DNA of 64,000 nt from Bermanella marisrubri (GCF_012295615.1 NZ_CP051183.1:2755001-2819000), one strand, 5' to 3'. Counted from the first letter of the stretch, positions 18,381 through 27,934 are shown. The notes: generated by a model not told the origin, from the letters alone. Made by a program: numbers and translations.

Positions 18381-18831
18381 TTTACTTTAGGTCCAACCCC
18401 AATAGTTTTCGTTCATATCCGCCAAGGTTACTACACTTGCAGACGATTCGTCGAATAATCTTAGTTTGGCAATAAAAAGCTTATTGCGCGAGCGTATGTA
18501 GCCGTTATACGCGTTTAAATGAGCTTTGGCTCTTCACTTGTTGCAATTACAGTGATAGCGCTGAACTATTGAGCTTACTGTGCCGATAGTTAGCCTAGTA
18601 TCTAATCCAAGATACCAGTTGATTGCAATATTCAACATCTGACTCAAAACCTTCGCCTTGAGTTCCTGCCACATGTGTATAAATGGGGCTGTATATTGAA
18701 AAAACAAGCTTAGAGTACAAACCAGCCACTGACGCTATAATATTTATGAAACCTTCATTTCTTAGCCCGCCAGTGGCTGCTATAATCCCTCGACAACTCA
18801 CATAACTGATTCTTACTGAGATTGAAAATTA
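18381..18831. other. 451-bp intergenic region between ftsH and yhbY
   Basis: No convincing gene. In most gammaproteobacteria rlmE lies here; the gap is too small for it (about 630 bp) and no RlmE-like segment is visible. The yhbY side holds two TATAAT boxes (18736-18741 and 18781-18786) next to the arms of an inverted repeat. An open frame on the minus strand (18595-18801) lacks a ribosome site and recognisable similarity. Confidence 0.6.
18723..18786 (+). promoter_or_regulatory. yhbY promoter region with inverted repeat and two TATAAT boxes
   Basis: CAGCCACTG (18723-18731) and its inverse CAGTGGCTG (18771-18779) lie 39 bp apart. Each is followed within 1-4 bp by a perfect TATAAT. The second box would start transcription about 38 nt before the yhbY ATG. 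The -35 regions are weak, which suggests activation or control through the repeats. Confidence 0.45.
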
Positions 18832-19137
18832 ATGCAGCTAACACAAGAGCGCAAAAAAGCCCTTAAAGCCATTGGTCACAAGCTGAACCCTGTTGTCACT
18901 GTAGCTGGCAATGGACTATCAGAAAGCGTCATTCTTGAAATTGATCGCGCCCTGGAAGACCACGAACTCATCAAAGTAAAGTTCGCGGTGGGCGATAGAG
19001 ACTTGAAAAAAGATTTATTGGTAGAAACTGAAAAAGTAACCCGTTCCACGTTGGTTCAGAGCATCGGCAATATCGGCTTGTTCTATCGCCCCGCTAAAGA
19101 GCCTCAACTTCGCAAATCAAACCTGCTTAAAGACTAA
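18832..19137 (+). CDS. yhbY: Ribosome assembly RNA-binding protein YhbY
   Basis: A 101-residue CRM-domain (CRS1-YhbY) protein that binds pre-50S particles. The fold is indicated by LTQERKKALKAIGHKLNPVV, the GxxG-like GNGLSESVILEIDRALEDHELIKVKF, and the C-terminal IGLFYRP. Length is normal. It is divergent from ftsH, a common arrangement, but greA and rlmE are not beside it. Confidence 0.93.
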   Translation: MQLTQERKKALKAIGHKLNPVVTVAGNGLSESVILEIDRALEDHELIKVKFAVGDRDLKKDLLVETEKVTRSTLVQSIGNIGLFYRPAKEPQLRKSNLLKD

Positions 19138-19154
19138 AAAAGAAATTAGCCAGA

Positions 19155-19197
19155 TAGAGCGTTTTTGAACCGTTAAACCTGAAAACGCTCTAGTTTT
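19155..19197. terminator. Shared hairpin between convergent yhbY and chemoreceptor genes
   Basis: TAGAGCGTTTT (19155-19165) and AAAACGCTCTA (19182-19192) form a perfect 11-bp stem followed by GTTTTT on the + strand. It fits a terminator for yhbY. The stop codon of the convergent chemoreceptor gene lies in the loop, so the last codons of that gene form one arm. Confidence 0.6.
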
Positions 19198-21197
19198 TCC
19201 AATAGGGAATCCGTTAGCCCCACAACCTCCCTAATAGCAGCCACGGTTTCCGCTGCATCATCCACAGTCGCACGACCAAGATCACTTATACTCACCACAT
19301 TTTGATCAATCGTTCGAGCAACATCTGTTTGTTCTGCCGCTGAAGCTGCAATCTGATTATTGGCTTGAGAAATGTCTTGTACAACATTCATTATCTCACT
19401 CAAAGCTTCTCTTACTTTACCAGAGGACTCAACCGTATCCTGTGCCATCATATGGCTATTGCCCATTACCTCCACAGCATTGCTGATGCCTTCGTGAATA
19501 GTTGTCATCACCTCATCAATTTCTTGAGCACTTGATTGTGTTCGACTCGCAAGGGTTCTCACTTCATCGGCGACCACTGCAAACCCGCGTCCCTGTTCGC
19601 CTGCACGCGCAGCTTCAATAGCTGCATTAAGGGCCAGTAGATTGGTCTGCTCTGCAATCCCTTTAATTACAGCCAACATATTCGCTATATTTTCGCTATT
19701 TTCAGAAAGCGTATTAATGACATTAGTACTACGCATGATTTCGTCAGCAAGTTGATTTATTTGACCCAAAGTATCACCGACTACCGAGTTCGCCTTGTTG
19801 GCTTGGTCAGTAGCTTTTGCGGCAGAACTCGAAGCATCAGAGCTTTGACGATTCACTTCTTCTGCCGATGCAGACATTTGTGTCACTGCTGATGCAACTT
19901 GCTCAGTTTGACGCAACTGCTCCTCGGCTGCCGTGCTGCTTTTTTCGGCGTTGCTACCAACTTGCGTCATAGCACTGCCTACGTCTCGAGCCGTTTTGTG
20001 TACTGCTTGTAAAAGGCTATGGATTTTATCCACCATGTCATTGAATTCACCTGACAATTCACCCATTTCATCTCGGCTATCTACCTTGACGCGTATGCGC
20101 ATGTCACCTCGACTGATTTTCTTAGCAGCGCCATGGAACTCCCCTACAGTCGAGCGAACAGACCAGAAAAAAGCAGCATAGAGGTAGACGATTAACAATA
20201 TAACGAGCGCGATCGCAACGACAACAGTCATCAACTTCTGCATCAATGCATCAACACGAACCTGCAAAATATCGTTAAGTATGCTCAAAGATTGATTTCG
20301 CACCGTCGTAAACGGTTTTAGCCTCTCAGAATAATGGTCACTATAGGCTTGCCATGTGGTCTCCACAGAAACTGCAGCGATCAACTCTTCATCAAGTTTA
20401 AACTTTATGTCTTCAGCATTTTTTTCTACTTTGGAGAATAACTCTGAAAACTGATCCTTAAACAGCGAGTTTTCCTCAAGTAAGGCATTATGATTTTGCT
20501 GCATGGCTTTAAAGCTTAAATCTAAGGCATCATAGGTATCATTCAAAAAATTATATGTCATCGTGCCAATATATTTTTCGATGATTGCATACACACCAAC
20601 CGCATGTGCAAAACCTAACTTCGCTTTATAGTTTGGGTAGTCGTTAGTAATCAGTTTTAATAATAGCTGCACACGATCATCAGTATCTTGAGCGACACCA
20701 GAATGCTGCGCAACCGAATAAGACAAAAACAAGATATCCTGAACAATACGATTATAAGCTTTATATTGATCCTGAACTGTTGGCTGCTTGTTTTCACCGG
20801 TGCGAGCAAAACCTTTTTTCCAACCAGCAATGCGTTGATCTAAATCTTCGACCACTTCTTGAAATTCAGGATTTTGCTCCATTTCAGTTAACTGAGCTTT
20901 TAACTGTGCTTCATATTTTTCGGTTTCTTGAGTTAATTCCGGACGAGGGAAAAAGGTCTCAGCTGTAGCCAAGTCGCGATATTTTGATGCAATATCAACC
21001 GTAACAAGAACCTTCTCAATAAGCTGCAATGATTCGCGAGCTAAGTCCGTATTATGCTTCTCTTGATAAGTTTCATTGACGATGACGCTACTCAGAAAAA
21101 GCAACGGCACAAAAAAAGTAAGACTGATCACGCCAAATTTTTGGGCGTAACTCAGTCTATTCATTAGGGCGATGGCCGGGGCTAACAATCCATGCAC
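19173..21197 (-). CDS. Methyl-accepting chemotaxis protein
   Basis: A 674-residue transmembrane chemoreceptor. TM1 is at about 20-41; a long helical periplasmic domain (about 42-330) follows; TM2 at about 330-352; HAMP about 353-405; then the cytoplasmic coiled coil with the conserved hairpin tip [20 protein letters not shown] near residue 520. The ~290-residue sensor is longer than the Tar-type four-helix bundle and could be a helical bimodular-like domain; I do not recognise a ligand motif. There is no C-terminal CheR/CheB-binding pentapeptide. No che or flagellar gene is nearby, so it is an orphan receptor. Confidence 0.92.
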   Translation of the reverse strand: MHGLLAPAIALMNRLSYAQKFGVISLTFFVPLLFLSSVIVNETYQEKHNTDLARESLQLIEKVLVTVDIASKYRDLATAETFFPRPELTQETEKYEAQLKAQLTEMEQNPEFQEVVEDLDQRIAGWKKGFARTGENKQPTVQDQYKAYNRIVQDILFLSYSVAQHSGVAQDTDDRVQLLLKLITNDYPNYKAKLGFAHAVGVYAIIEKYIGTMTYNFLNDTYDALDLSFKAMQQNHNALLEENSLFKDQFSELFSKVEKNAEDIKFKLDEELIAAVSVETTWQAYSDHYSERLKPFTTVRNQSLSILNDILQVRVDALMQKLMTVVVAIALVILLIVYLYAAFFWSVRSTVGEFHGAAKKISRGDMRIRVKVDSRDEMGELSGEFNDMVDKIHSLLQAVHKTARDVGSAMTQVGSNAEKSSTAAEEQLRQTEQVASAVTQMSASAEEVNRQSSDASSSAAKATDQANKANSVVGDTLGQINQLADEIMRSTNVINTLSENSENIANMLAVIKGIAEQTNLLALNAAIEAARAGEQGRGFAVVADEVRTLASRTQSSAQEIDEVMTTIHEGISNAVEVMGNSHMMAQDTVESSGKVREALSEIMNVVQDISQANNQIAASAAEQTDVARTIDQNVVSISDLGRATVDDAAETVAAIREVVGLTDSLLEKLERFQV

Positions 21198-21207
21198 GGT
21201 ACTACCT

Positions 21208-21246
21208 CATTTTTACGTCCTATTTTTTAGTGTAGACGTAAAAATG
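21208..21246. repeat. 12-bp perfect inverted repeat between aceF and the chemoreceptor gene
   Basis: CATTTTTACGTC and GACGTAAAAATG lie 15 bp apart. The repeat sits in the 57-bp gap, ending about 10 bp upstream of the chemoreceptor start and 9 bp after the aceF stop. There is no T run after it on the minus strand, so an operator for the receptor gene or an unusual aceF 3' hairpin are both possible. Confidence 0.5.
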
Positions 21247-21254
21247 AAATTTTC

Positions 21255-22898
21255 TCAAAGTAAAAGATGACGTACATCAGTCAAGAGTTCACATAGATAG
21301 CGTGTAAATCGCGCCGCTTCCGCCCCATCAATCACTCGGTGATCGTAGGATAGACTCAGTGGCAACATCAGACGCGGCTCAAACTCTTCGCCATTCCAGA
21401 CCGGTTCCATTTTTGCCTTGCTCACCCCCAAAATAGCCACTTGAGGTGCGGTGACGATCGGCGTAAAGCTGGTACCGCCAATCCCGCCTAGACTGGAAAT
21501 AGTGAAGCAACCACCTTGCATGGCATCCATGGGCAGTTTTTTATCCCGAGCCTTTTTCGCTAACTCGCTGCTATCTTGTGCGAGTTCAACAATGCCTTTT
21601 TTATCAGCATCCTTAATCACTGGAACCAGCAGGCCTTCAGGCGTATCCACCGCGATACCAATGTTGTAGTACTGTTTCAGAACCAGAGACTCACCCTGTC
21701 CCTTCAAAGAACTATTAAAGGTCGGATAAGCTTGTAGTGCTTTAACACATGCACGCGCAATAAAGGCCAGTGGTGATACTCGCACGCCTTCAGGAAGCAT
21801 GCTTTGCATTTTCCCTTTGCGATAAGCTTCAAGCTCAGTGATATCCGCTTGATCAAACTGGGTGACCTGAGGAATTTCACTCCAGCTTTTCACCATATTG
21901 CGGGCGGTCGCTTGCTTGATCTTATTGAGTGGCTGCTCGGTGATAGGACCAAATTTAGAGAAATCCTCATTGGATCCGACCACACCCATAGGACCGCCGG
22001 AGGCGACGGCTGGCTGTTTCACGCGCTGCTTAACAAATGCTTGGACATCTTCTTTTAGGATGCGTCCTTTGGGACCCGTGGCTGATACATCGGTTAAATC
22101 GACACCGAATTCTCGGGCCAATTTACGTACCGCAGGCCCGGCATGAACTTTTCCACTGGTAGTTTGCGTTTGCTGTGGTTCCGGTGAAGCTTTAGCCGGT
22201 GCTGACTTTTGAGTTGCTTGCGACGGTGACGACGTTTTTTCTGCTGGCTCTTGAGTCTTGGCTTTTGATGAGGAATCTGTCGGTGATCCTGAAGACCCTA
22301 CCACCTTCATTTTTGCAACCAAAGTATCTTGGGAGACTTTATCTCCCACTTTCACTTCGATGCTCACAAGCTCACCTTCTTGAGGCGCCGGTACTTCCAT
22401 GGTTGCTTTATCGCTCTCAAGCACCAGAATACTGTCGTCCTGCTGCAATTGATCGCCTTTTGAAACGGGTATTTCTATGACTTCGACTTCATCAATACCG
22501 CCCAAATCAGGCACGCGAACCTCTATCTCCTGAGGTTCTGCAGATGAGCTGGATGATTCTTGCTTACTTTCCGTTTGTGCTTGCTGATCTACTTGTTGCG
22601 GCTTAGGTTCGTCTGCGTCTTTTTGCTCCGGCGACGGGTTTTTCTCTCCAGCATCGGCTGAGTCTGAGTCCATTACCGCAACTTGTGAGCCAGTTGAAAC
22701 CTTATCTCCAACGGAAACACTAATCTCAGCAATGGTCCCAGCACTGGGTGCCGGCACTTCCATGGTCGCTTTATCACTTTCCAATACGACAATGGAATCA
22801 TCGGCGTCGACACTATCACCCTTGCCCACACTGATTTCGATTACTTCAACTTCTTCGATACCGCCTAAATCCGGCACCGTTACATTCACTTGCGCCAT
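21255..22898 (-). CDS. aceF: Pyruvate dehydrogenase E2, dihydrolipoyllysine acetyltransferase
   Basis: A 547-residue core subunit of the pyruvate dehydrogenase complex. Two lipoyl domains (about 3-76 and 125-198), each with a lipoyl-lysine motif ESDKATMEVPAP, are joined by Ser/Gln/Lys/Pro-rich flexible linkers. The E3/E1-binding domain follows (AGPAVRKLAREFGVDLTDV, about 252-285), then the acetyltransferase domain ending in the catalytic SLSYDHRVIDGAEAARF. I prefer the ATG at 22898 because AAGGA lies 6 nt before it; an ATG two codons upstream touches the same site. It follows aceE by 9 bp. Confidence 0.97.
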   Translation of the reverse strand: MAQVNVTVPDLGGIEEVEVIEISVGKGDSVDADDSIVVLESDKATMEVPAPSAGTIAEISVSVGDKVSTGSQVAVMDSDSADAGEKNPSPEQKDADEPKPQQVDQQAQTESKQESSSSSAEPQEIEVRVPDLGGIDEVEVIEIPVSKGDQLQQDDSILVLESDKATMEVPAPQEGELVSIEVKVGDKVSQDTLVAKMKVVGSSGSPTDSSSKAKTQEPAEKTSSPSQATQKSAPAKASPEPQQTQTTSGKVHAGPAVRKLAREFGVDLTDVSATGPKGRILKEDVQAFVKQRVKQPAVASGGPMGVVGSNEDFSKFGPITEQPLNKIKQATARNMVKSWSEIPQVTQFDQADITELEAYRKGKMQSMLPEGVRVSPLAFIARACVKALQAYPTFNSSLKGQGESLVLKQYYNIGIAVDTPEGLLVPVIKDADKKGIVELAQDSSELAKKARDKKLPMDAMQGGCFTISSLGGIGGTSFTPIVTAPQVAILGVSKAKMEPVWNGEEFEPRLMLPLSLSYDHRVIDGAEAARFTRYLCELLTDVRHLLL

Positions 22899-22907
22899 GT
22901 TCATTCC

Positions 22908-25583
22908 TTAATGATATAGGGGATCGAGTTTGTCTGATGAAATATTAAACTTCTTCATTGCCTCTGCAATCACATCGGCTTTGACTTTACCCTCTTTCAT
23001 CAAACCATAGAGCGCGGCCACTACAACGAAGTGACGGTCAACCTCAAAGAACTCACGGAGTTTTTCTCGACTATCACTGCGGCCGAAGCCATCGGTCCCA
23101 AGCGTAACGAAGCTCTTATCGCTGGGAAGATAAGGGCGAATCTGTTCGCTATATTGCTTAATGTAATCCGTTGCACAGATCACAGGGCCTTGCGTATCTT
23201 TCAAACATTGCTCGACGAAAGAGGTGCGCGCCACACTGTCAGGGTTAAGCATATTGTGTCGCTCACACTGACGGCCCTCACGAGCCAACTCATTAATGCT
23301 GGTAGCACTCCAAATATCCGCTGAGATGTCATATTCCGATTGCAGAATATCCGCTGCCGCAATGACCTCACGCAGAATCGTACCACTGCCCATGAGCTGA
23401 ACTTTCAAATCACTGTCGGCGGTTTCTTTGAATCGGTAAAGACCTTTAATAATGCCTTCTTCGGCGCCTTTTGGCATCGCCGGGTGGGCATAGTTTTCGT
23501 TCATGACAGTAATGTAATAGAACACTCTCTCATGCTCTTGATACATACGACGTAAACCATCTTGCATGATAACCGCCAGCTCATAAGCAAACGTCGGGTC
23601 ATAGGTAATACAATTTGGTATGGTATTCGCCAGGATATGACTATGGCCGTCTTGGTGCTGTAAACCCTCGCCATTCAACGTGGTTCGACCTGCGGTAGCG
23701 CCAATGAGGAAACCTTGTGCTTGGCAATCACCGGCGGCCCACGATAAATCGCCAACCCGCTGGAAACCAAACATGGAATAGAAGATATAGAACGGCACCA
23801 TGGCTTTATCATAAGTACTGTATGATGTAGCCGCCGCTAACCAAGCGCTAAAAGCGCCAGATTCGTTAATGCCTTCTTCAAGGATGCGACCCTTTTTATC
23901 TTCTTTGTAATACATCATTTGACCGAAATCCACTGGCTCATAAAGTTGCCCTTCAGAGCTGTAGATACCCAACTGTCTAAATAAACCTTCCATACCAAAC
24001 GTACGTGCCTCGTCTGGCACAATGGGCACGACTCGATCACCCATGGCTTTATCTTTTACGAGCGACGTTAGCATTCGAACAAACGCCATAGTAGTAGAAA
24101 TTTCCCGATCACCCGTACCTTCTAATTGTGCTTTAAATGCATCTAACTTAGGCACAGGTAAAGGTTCTTTGTTTTCTGTGCGCACTGGCATATAACCGCC
24201 CAAAGATTCACGGCGCTTACGCATGTACTGCATTTCGGGACTGTCTTCCGGCGGACGATAATAAGGGACTTGCTCTAGATCCTTATCGCTAATTGGGATA
24301 TCAAAACGATCTCGGAATGCTTTGAGATTGTCGATATCCAATTTTTTAACACCGTGGGCTTCGTTTTTGCCTTCAGCGGCATCACCCATACCATAACCTT
24401 TAATGGTATGCGCCAAAATCACGGTAGGCTGGCCCTTATGGTTCATGGCAGAATGATAGGCAGCGTAAACCTTGTAGGGATCATGACCACCGCGGTTTAA
24501 GCGATAAATTTCTTCATCGCTCATATCTGCCACCATTTCTTTTAACTCTGGATATTTTTCGAAGAAATGTTCTTTGGTATAAGCGCCGCCTTTGGCTTTG
24601 TAATTTTGGAACTCACCATCAACCACTTCATCCATGCGTTTTTGCATCAAACCTTTATGATCTTTTGCGAACAATGGATCCCAATGACGACCCCAAACCA
24701 CCTTAACGACATTCCAGCCTGCACCACGGAATTGACCTTCAAGCTCCTGAATAATTTTACCGTTACCGCGCACCGGTCCATCTAAGCGCTGTAAGTTACA
24801 GTTGACCACAAAAATTAGGTTTTCTAATTTCTCACGGCCAGCCAAGCTAATCGCACCTAGGGTTTCTGGCTCATCACACTCACCATCACCCAAGAATGCC
24901 CACACCTTACGATCCAGACGCGGCACCAAACCGCGCGCCGACATATACCGCATAAAGTGCGCTTGATAGATAGCTTGCATGGGACCTAAGCCCATAGACA
25001 CTGTTGGGAATTGCCAATAATCCGGCATGAGTCTTGGGTGTGGATACGAACTTAGACCCTTGCCATCCACCTCGCGACGGAAGTTATCTAGCTGCTCGGT
25101 ATTGAGGCGGCCTTCAAGGAAACTGCGCGCATAAAGCCCGGGGGAAATATGTCCTTGATAATAAACCAGATCACCATTAGGACAATCTCGACTTTCTTTA
25201 TTAGGTGCGCGGAAAAAATAGTTAAAGCCTACATCGTACAGTGTGGCGCTAGAGGCAAAACTGGCAATGTGACCACCCAACTCGTCACCACTTTGATTAG
25301 CACGCACAACCATGGCCAGCGCATTCCAACGAATCAAAGAGCGAATACGACGTTCCACAAATAAATCGCCGGGCATTTTCGCTTCTTCGGCGACTGGTAT
25401 AGTATTTCTATAAGGGGTAACAAATGCATAAGGAAGCGGCAAACCGTTTCTAGTGGCACGCTCTGATAGGCGTTCTAAAACAAATCGGGCTCGTTCAATA
25501 CCTTCCTCTCGGATAACGCTATCGATTGCGTCGAGCCATTCTTGAGTTTCAACCGGGTCCTGATCGTGATCAGTGGAATCCAT
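22908..25583 (-). CDS. aceE: Pyruvate dehydrogenase E1 component (homodimeric type)
   Basis: An 891-residue thiamine-diphosphate enzyme that decarboxylates pyruvate and acetylates the E2 lipoyl group. ThDP motif GDGECDEPETLGAISLAGREKLENLIFVVN, and the later HDP/GHDPYKVYAAYH, GYGMGDAAEGKNEAHG and QHQDGHSHILANTIPN segments, are typical of AceE. The frame is open for 36 codons further upstream, but the ATG at 25583 has AGGAAA 7 nt before it and matches the family N-terminus. No pdhR or lpd gene is linked here. Confidence 0.98.
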   Translation of the reverse strand: MDSTDHDQDPVETQEWLDAIDSVIREEGIERARFVLERLSERATRNGLPLPYAFVTPYRNTIPVAEEAKMPGDLFVERRIRSLIRWNALAMVVRANQSGDELGGHIASFASSATLYDVGFNYFFRAPNKESRDCPNGDLVYYQGHISPGLYARSFLEGRLNTEQLDNFRREVDGKGLSSYPHPRLMPDYWQFPTVSMGLGPMQAIYQAHFMRYMSARGLVPRLDRKVWAFLGDGECDEPETLGAISLAGREKLENLIFVVNCNLQRLDGPVRGNGKIIQELEGQFRGAGWNVVKVVWGRHWDPLFAKDHKGLMQKRMDEVVDGEFQNYKAKGGAYTKEHFFEKYPELKEMVADMSDEEIYRLNRGGHDPYKVYAAYHSAMNHKGQPTVILAHTIKGYGMGDAAEGKNEAHGVKKLDIDNLKAFRDRFDIPISDKDLEQVPYYRPPEDSPEMQYMRKRRESLGGYMPVRTENKEPLPVPKLDAFKAQLEGTGDREISTTMAFVRMLTSLVKDKAMGDRVVPIVPDEARTFGMEGLFRQLGIYSSEGQLYEPVDFGQMMYYKEDKKGRILEEGINESGAFSAWLAAATSYSTYDKAMVPFYIFYSMFGFQRVGDLSWAAGDCQAQGFLIGATAGRTTLNGEGLQHQDGHSHILANTIPNCITYDPTFAYELAVIMQDGLRRMYQEHERVFYYITVMNENYAHPAMPKGAEEGIIKGLYRFKETADSDLKVQLMGSGTILREVIAAADILQSEYDISADIWSATSINELAREGRQCERHNMLNPDSVARTSFVEQCLKDTQGPVICATDYIKQYSEQIRPYLPSDKSFVTLGTDGFGRSDSREKLREFFEVDRHFVVVAALYGLMKEGKVKADVIAEAMKKFNISSDKLDPLYH

Positions 25584-25775
25584 ATAGTGTATTTCCTTAA
25601 CCTTGATGGCAAAAGATGGAGAAAATTTTTGACTTACAAACCAGTATAGACAATTAGATGGTATTAACAGGGATTGCCACAAACAAGGCAAAGTGCGCCA
25701 GCTGCATACAAATTCAAAAATTAAGGAAAAACCTCGCCACGCTGAGCATACCCAAGGATTTAATTAGGCGATATT

Positions 25776-26360
25776 CTACCCATGAAACTTCAATTGATAT
25801 TGAAACGGTTCTTGCTCACTCACTTGCACTTGAGTACGACTAGCAAAAGGCACGTCCATGCGATTTAAATGTGTGAAAGGAAAGCCTAATACCTCTTTCA
25901 ATAACATGCGAATGACGCCACCATGACAAATGATCAAAATCTTGCTTTCGGGTCGAGCTAAGCATCCAAACCAAGCTTTTAATACTCGTCCCTCAAAATT
26001 TAAAACCGACTCGCCTTCTGGAGAGGCAAAGTTCATAGGGTCAGCCCACAAACCTTTTATCTGATCAAACTCATTAGCGAACACAGATTCCATATCTTGG
26101 TTTTCCCAAACTCCGAAATGGAATTCTTTTAGCCCCTCCGCAATGACGACATCAATATTCAACTCTTGTGCTAATACTTCAGCAAACGCCATGCAGCGCT
26201 TCAACGGACTAGTGATGATTAAATCCCATGATTGATTGGCACAAGCTTCTCGCATCTGCTGCCAACCCAATCTTGTTAGCGCATGATCTGTGTGACCACG
26301 GAACACATTGCCACCTTCGGGTTCGCCATGGCGTAGTAAATCAATGGTTTTATATTTCAC
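25776..26360 (-). CDS. cobC: Histidine phosphatase, probable alpha-ribazole phosphatase (CobC-like)
   Basis: A 194-residue member of the phosphoglycerate-mutase-like phosphatases. The catalytic motif LLRHGEPEGGN is at residues 8-18 and the second histidine is in ICHGGVIRMLL (about 147). In cobalamin synthesis CobC removes phosphate from alpha-ribazole-5'-phosphate or adenosylcobalamin-phosphate. The start is a GTG overlapping the cobT stop by 4 bp, showing translational coupling and supporting the role. By sequence alone it could be a general phosphatase; the context decides. Confidence 0.82.
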   Translation of the reverse strand: MKYKTIDLLRHGEPEGGNVFRGHTDHALTRLGWQQMREACANQSWDLIITSPLKRCMAFAEVLAQELNIDVVIAEGLKEFHFGVWENQDMESVFANEFDQIKGLWADPMNFASPEGESVLNFEGRVLKAWFGCLARPESKILIICHGGVIRMLLKEVLGFPFTHLNRMDVPFASRTQVQVSEQEPFQYQLKFHG

Positions 26361-27400
26361 GACGCTTTTCCATCCACACCAGCATCAGCGAACGTGGCCA
26401 TGGAATTATGTAATTCAACCGCACTGCGCAAGAGACTCACGACCACAGCTGCACCACTTCCTTCTCCCAGACGCATACCAATACTTAACAGTGGACTCGC
26501 ATCCAATGCACGCAACACCACTTGGTGACCTGGTTCAGCGCCAGCATGACTAAATATCAACCAAGGACGCACACTACTATTAATCGAAACCGCCATCAAT
26601 GCTGCAGTGGAGCTAATGAAACCATCCACCAGCACAGGTATACCAATTTGTGCTGCTCGAATGTAGGCGCCACACAAAGCTGCTATCTCGAAACCACCGA
26701 ACGTTTGCAAACGCTGCAACGGCGTTGCCAGGTCATAGCGTGCGATGGCTCGATCAATGACCTCACGTTTATGCTGCAATTGCTGTGCATCTACTCCTGT
26801 ACCCGGCCCCACGAGGTCAGCCACAGGAAGCCCCAATTGCGAAGCCGCTAAAGCTGTAGCTGAACTGGTATTGGCAATGCCCATTTCGCCACCAATGAAC
26901 AAATCACTGTTTTGTTGATGGGCACGATCTGCCGCTTCATGACCTAGTTGCAACGCCAAAAGCAACTCATCTTCGGCCATGGCTGGCTGAATTGAAAAAT
27001 CCGCCGTGCCTTTTGCAATAGGTTTATTAATTAAACCAATGGCATCGGATATCTCACCATTGCATCCACAGTTAACCACTTCTAACTCAGCTTGCATTTG
27101 CTGCGCCAAAACGGAGATCGCCGCGCCACCTGCCAAGAAATTGCTGATCATTTGTAACGTCACTGACTGCGGAAATGCAGAAACCCCTTGCTTAGCAATA
27201 CCATGATCTGCGGCAAAAATACTGATATGAATGCGATCAAGGGAAGGAGACTGTCGCTCTTGCATAGCGCTTAGTTGACACGCTACTTGCTCTAACTGCC
27301 CCAATGACCCGGGGGGTTTGGTGAGGTTTGACTGATGTGCTTGAGCTTGCTCAAAAAATTCAACAGAAGGGAGACGACAGGGTTGTTCAAACCAATTCAT
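26357..27400 (-). CDS. cobT: Nicotinate-nucleotide--dimethylbenzimidazole phosphoribosyltransferase
   Basis: A 347-residue enzyme that makes alpha-ribazole-5'-phosphate from NaMN and dimethylbenzimidazole for the lower ligand of cobalamin. Typical blocks: LTKPPGSLGQLE, IFAADHGIAKQGVSAFPQSVT, GEMGIANTSSATAL, LQTFGGFEIAALCGAYIRAA, PVLVDGFISSTAAL and the C-terminal SHAGAEPGHQ ... LGEGSGAA carrying the catalytic glutamate. Full length. It lies between cobU and the CobC-like phosphatase. Confidence 0.96.
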   Translation of the reverse strand: MNWFEQPCRLPSVEFFEQAQAHQSNLTKPPGSLGQLEQVACQLSAMQERQSPSLDRIHISIFAADHGIAKQGVSAFPQSVTLQMISNFLAGGAAISVLAQQMQAELEVVNCGCNGEISDAIGLINKPIAKGTADFSIQPAMAEDELLLALQLGHEAADRAHQQNSDLFIGGEMGIANTSSATALAASQLGLPVADLVGPGTGVDAQQLQHKREVIDRAIARYDLATPLQRLQTFGGFEIAALCGAYIRAAQIGIPVLVDGFISSTAALMAVSINSSVRPWLIFSHAGAEPGHQVVLRALDASPLLSIGMRLGEGSGAAVVVSLLRSAVELHNSMATFADAGVDGKAS

Positions 27401-27421
27401 GATGCTGCTTATCCTTAATCA

Positions 27422-27934
27422 TTATTTGATGACGCTTGGAATACCCGCCACCATGAGTGTGACATGTTGAGCCTCTCGTGCAATACCTTGGTGCAGTCGC
27501 CCTAGCTCATCCACAAACCGACGATTACTTTCACCGAGTGGAATGACCCCCATACTGATTTCATTAGAGACCAGAATGACGCGACCCTTTGAGCTTTTGA
27601 GTGCATCAATTAACGTTTGCGAGCGTGTAGCCATATTCTCAGGCTCACACATCAACAAATTACTCATCCATAGCGTTAAACAGTCCACTACAATCGTATG
27701 GCCTGGAACACTTAGCTCCGAGATTCGACGGGATAACTCAATGGGCTCTTCAAGCGTATGAAATCGCGCACTGCGGTCTGCTTGATGACGCTGAATCCGA
27801 GTCTGCATTTCATCGTCAAAGGCTTGTGCAGTAGCGATATAGTGCAGTGTATCCTTGGAGCCTAAGGCTAGCTGCTCGCTATAGGCACTTTTACCTGAGC
27901 GTGCACCACCCAAAACCAAGTGAATTTCCCTCAT
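27422..27934 (-). CDS. cobU: Adenosylcobinamide kinase / adenosylcobinamide-phosphate guanylyltransferase
   Basis: A 170-residue bifunctional enzyme that phosphorylates adenosylcobinamide and attaches GMP. Walker A GGARSGKS is at residues 8-15; the guanylylated-histidine region IQRHQADRSARFHTLEEP and the VDCLTLWMSNLL and LVSNEISMGVIPLGESNRRFVDELG blocks are present. I place the start at the ATG at 27934; a TTG seven codons upstream is possible but lies outside the homology. cobS, the remaining nucleotide-loop gene, is not in this cluster. Confidence 0.95.
   Translation of the reverse strand: MREIHLVLGGARSGKSAYSEQLALGSKDTLHYIATAQAFDDEMQTRIQRHQADRSARFHTLEEPIELSRRISELSVPGHTIVVDCLTLWMSNLLMCEPENMATRSQTLIDALKSSKGRVILVSNEISMGVIPLGESNRRFVDELGRLHQGIAREAQHVTLMVAGIPSVIK

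Noticed and set aside
18595-18801. 68-codon open frame on the minus strand between ftsH and yhbY
   Set aside because: It begins with a GTG without a ribosome site, overlaps the apparent yhbY promoter region and resembles no family I know.
25584-25691. 36-residue N-terminal extension of AceE
   Set aside because: It reads through the promoter and ribosome-site region and is unlike any AceE N-terminus.
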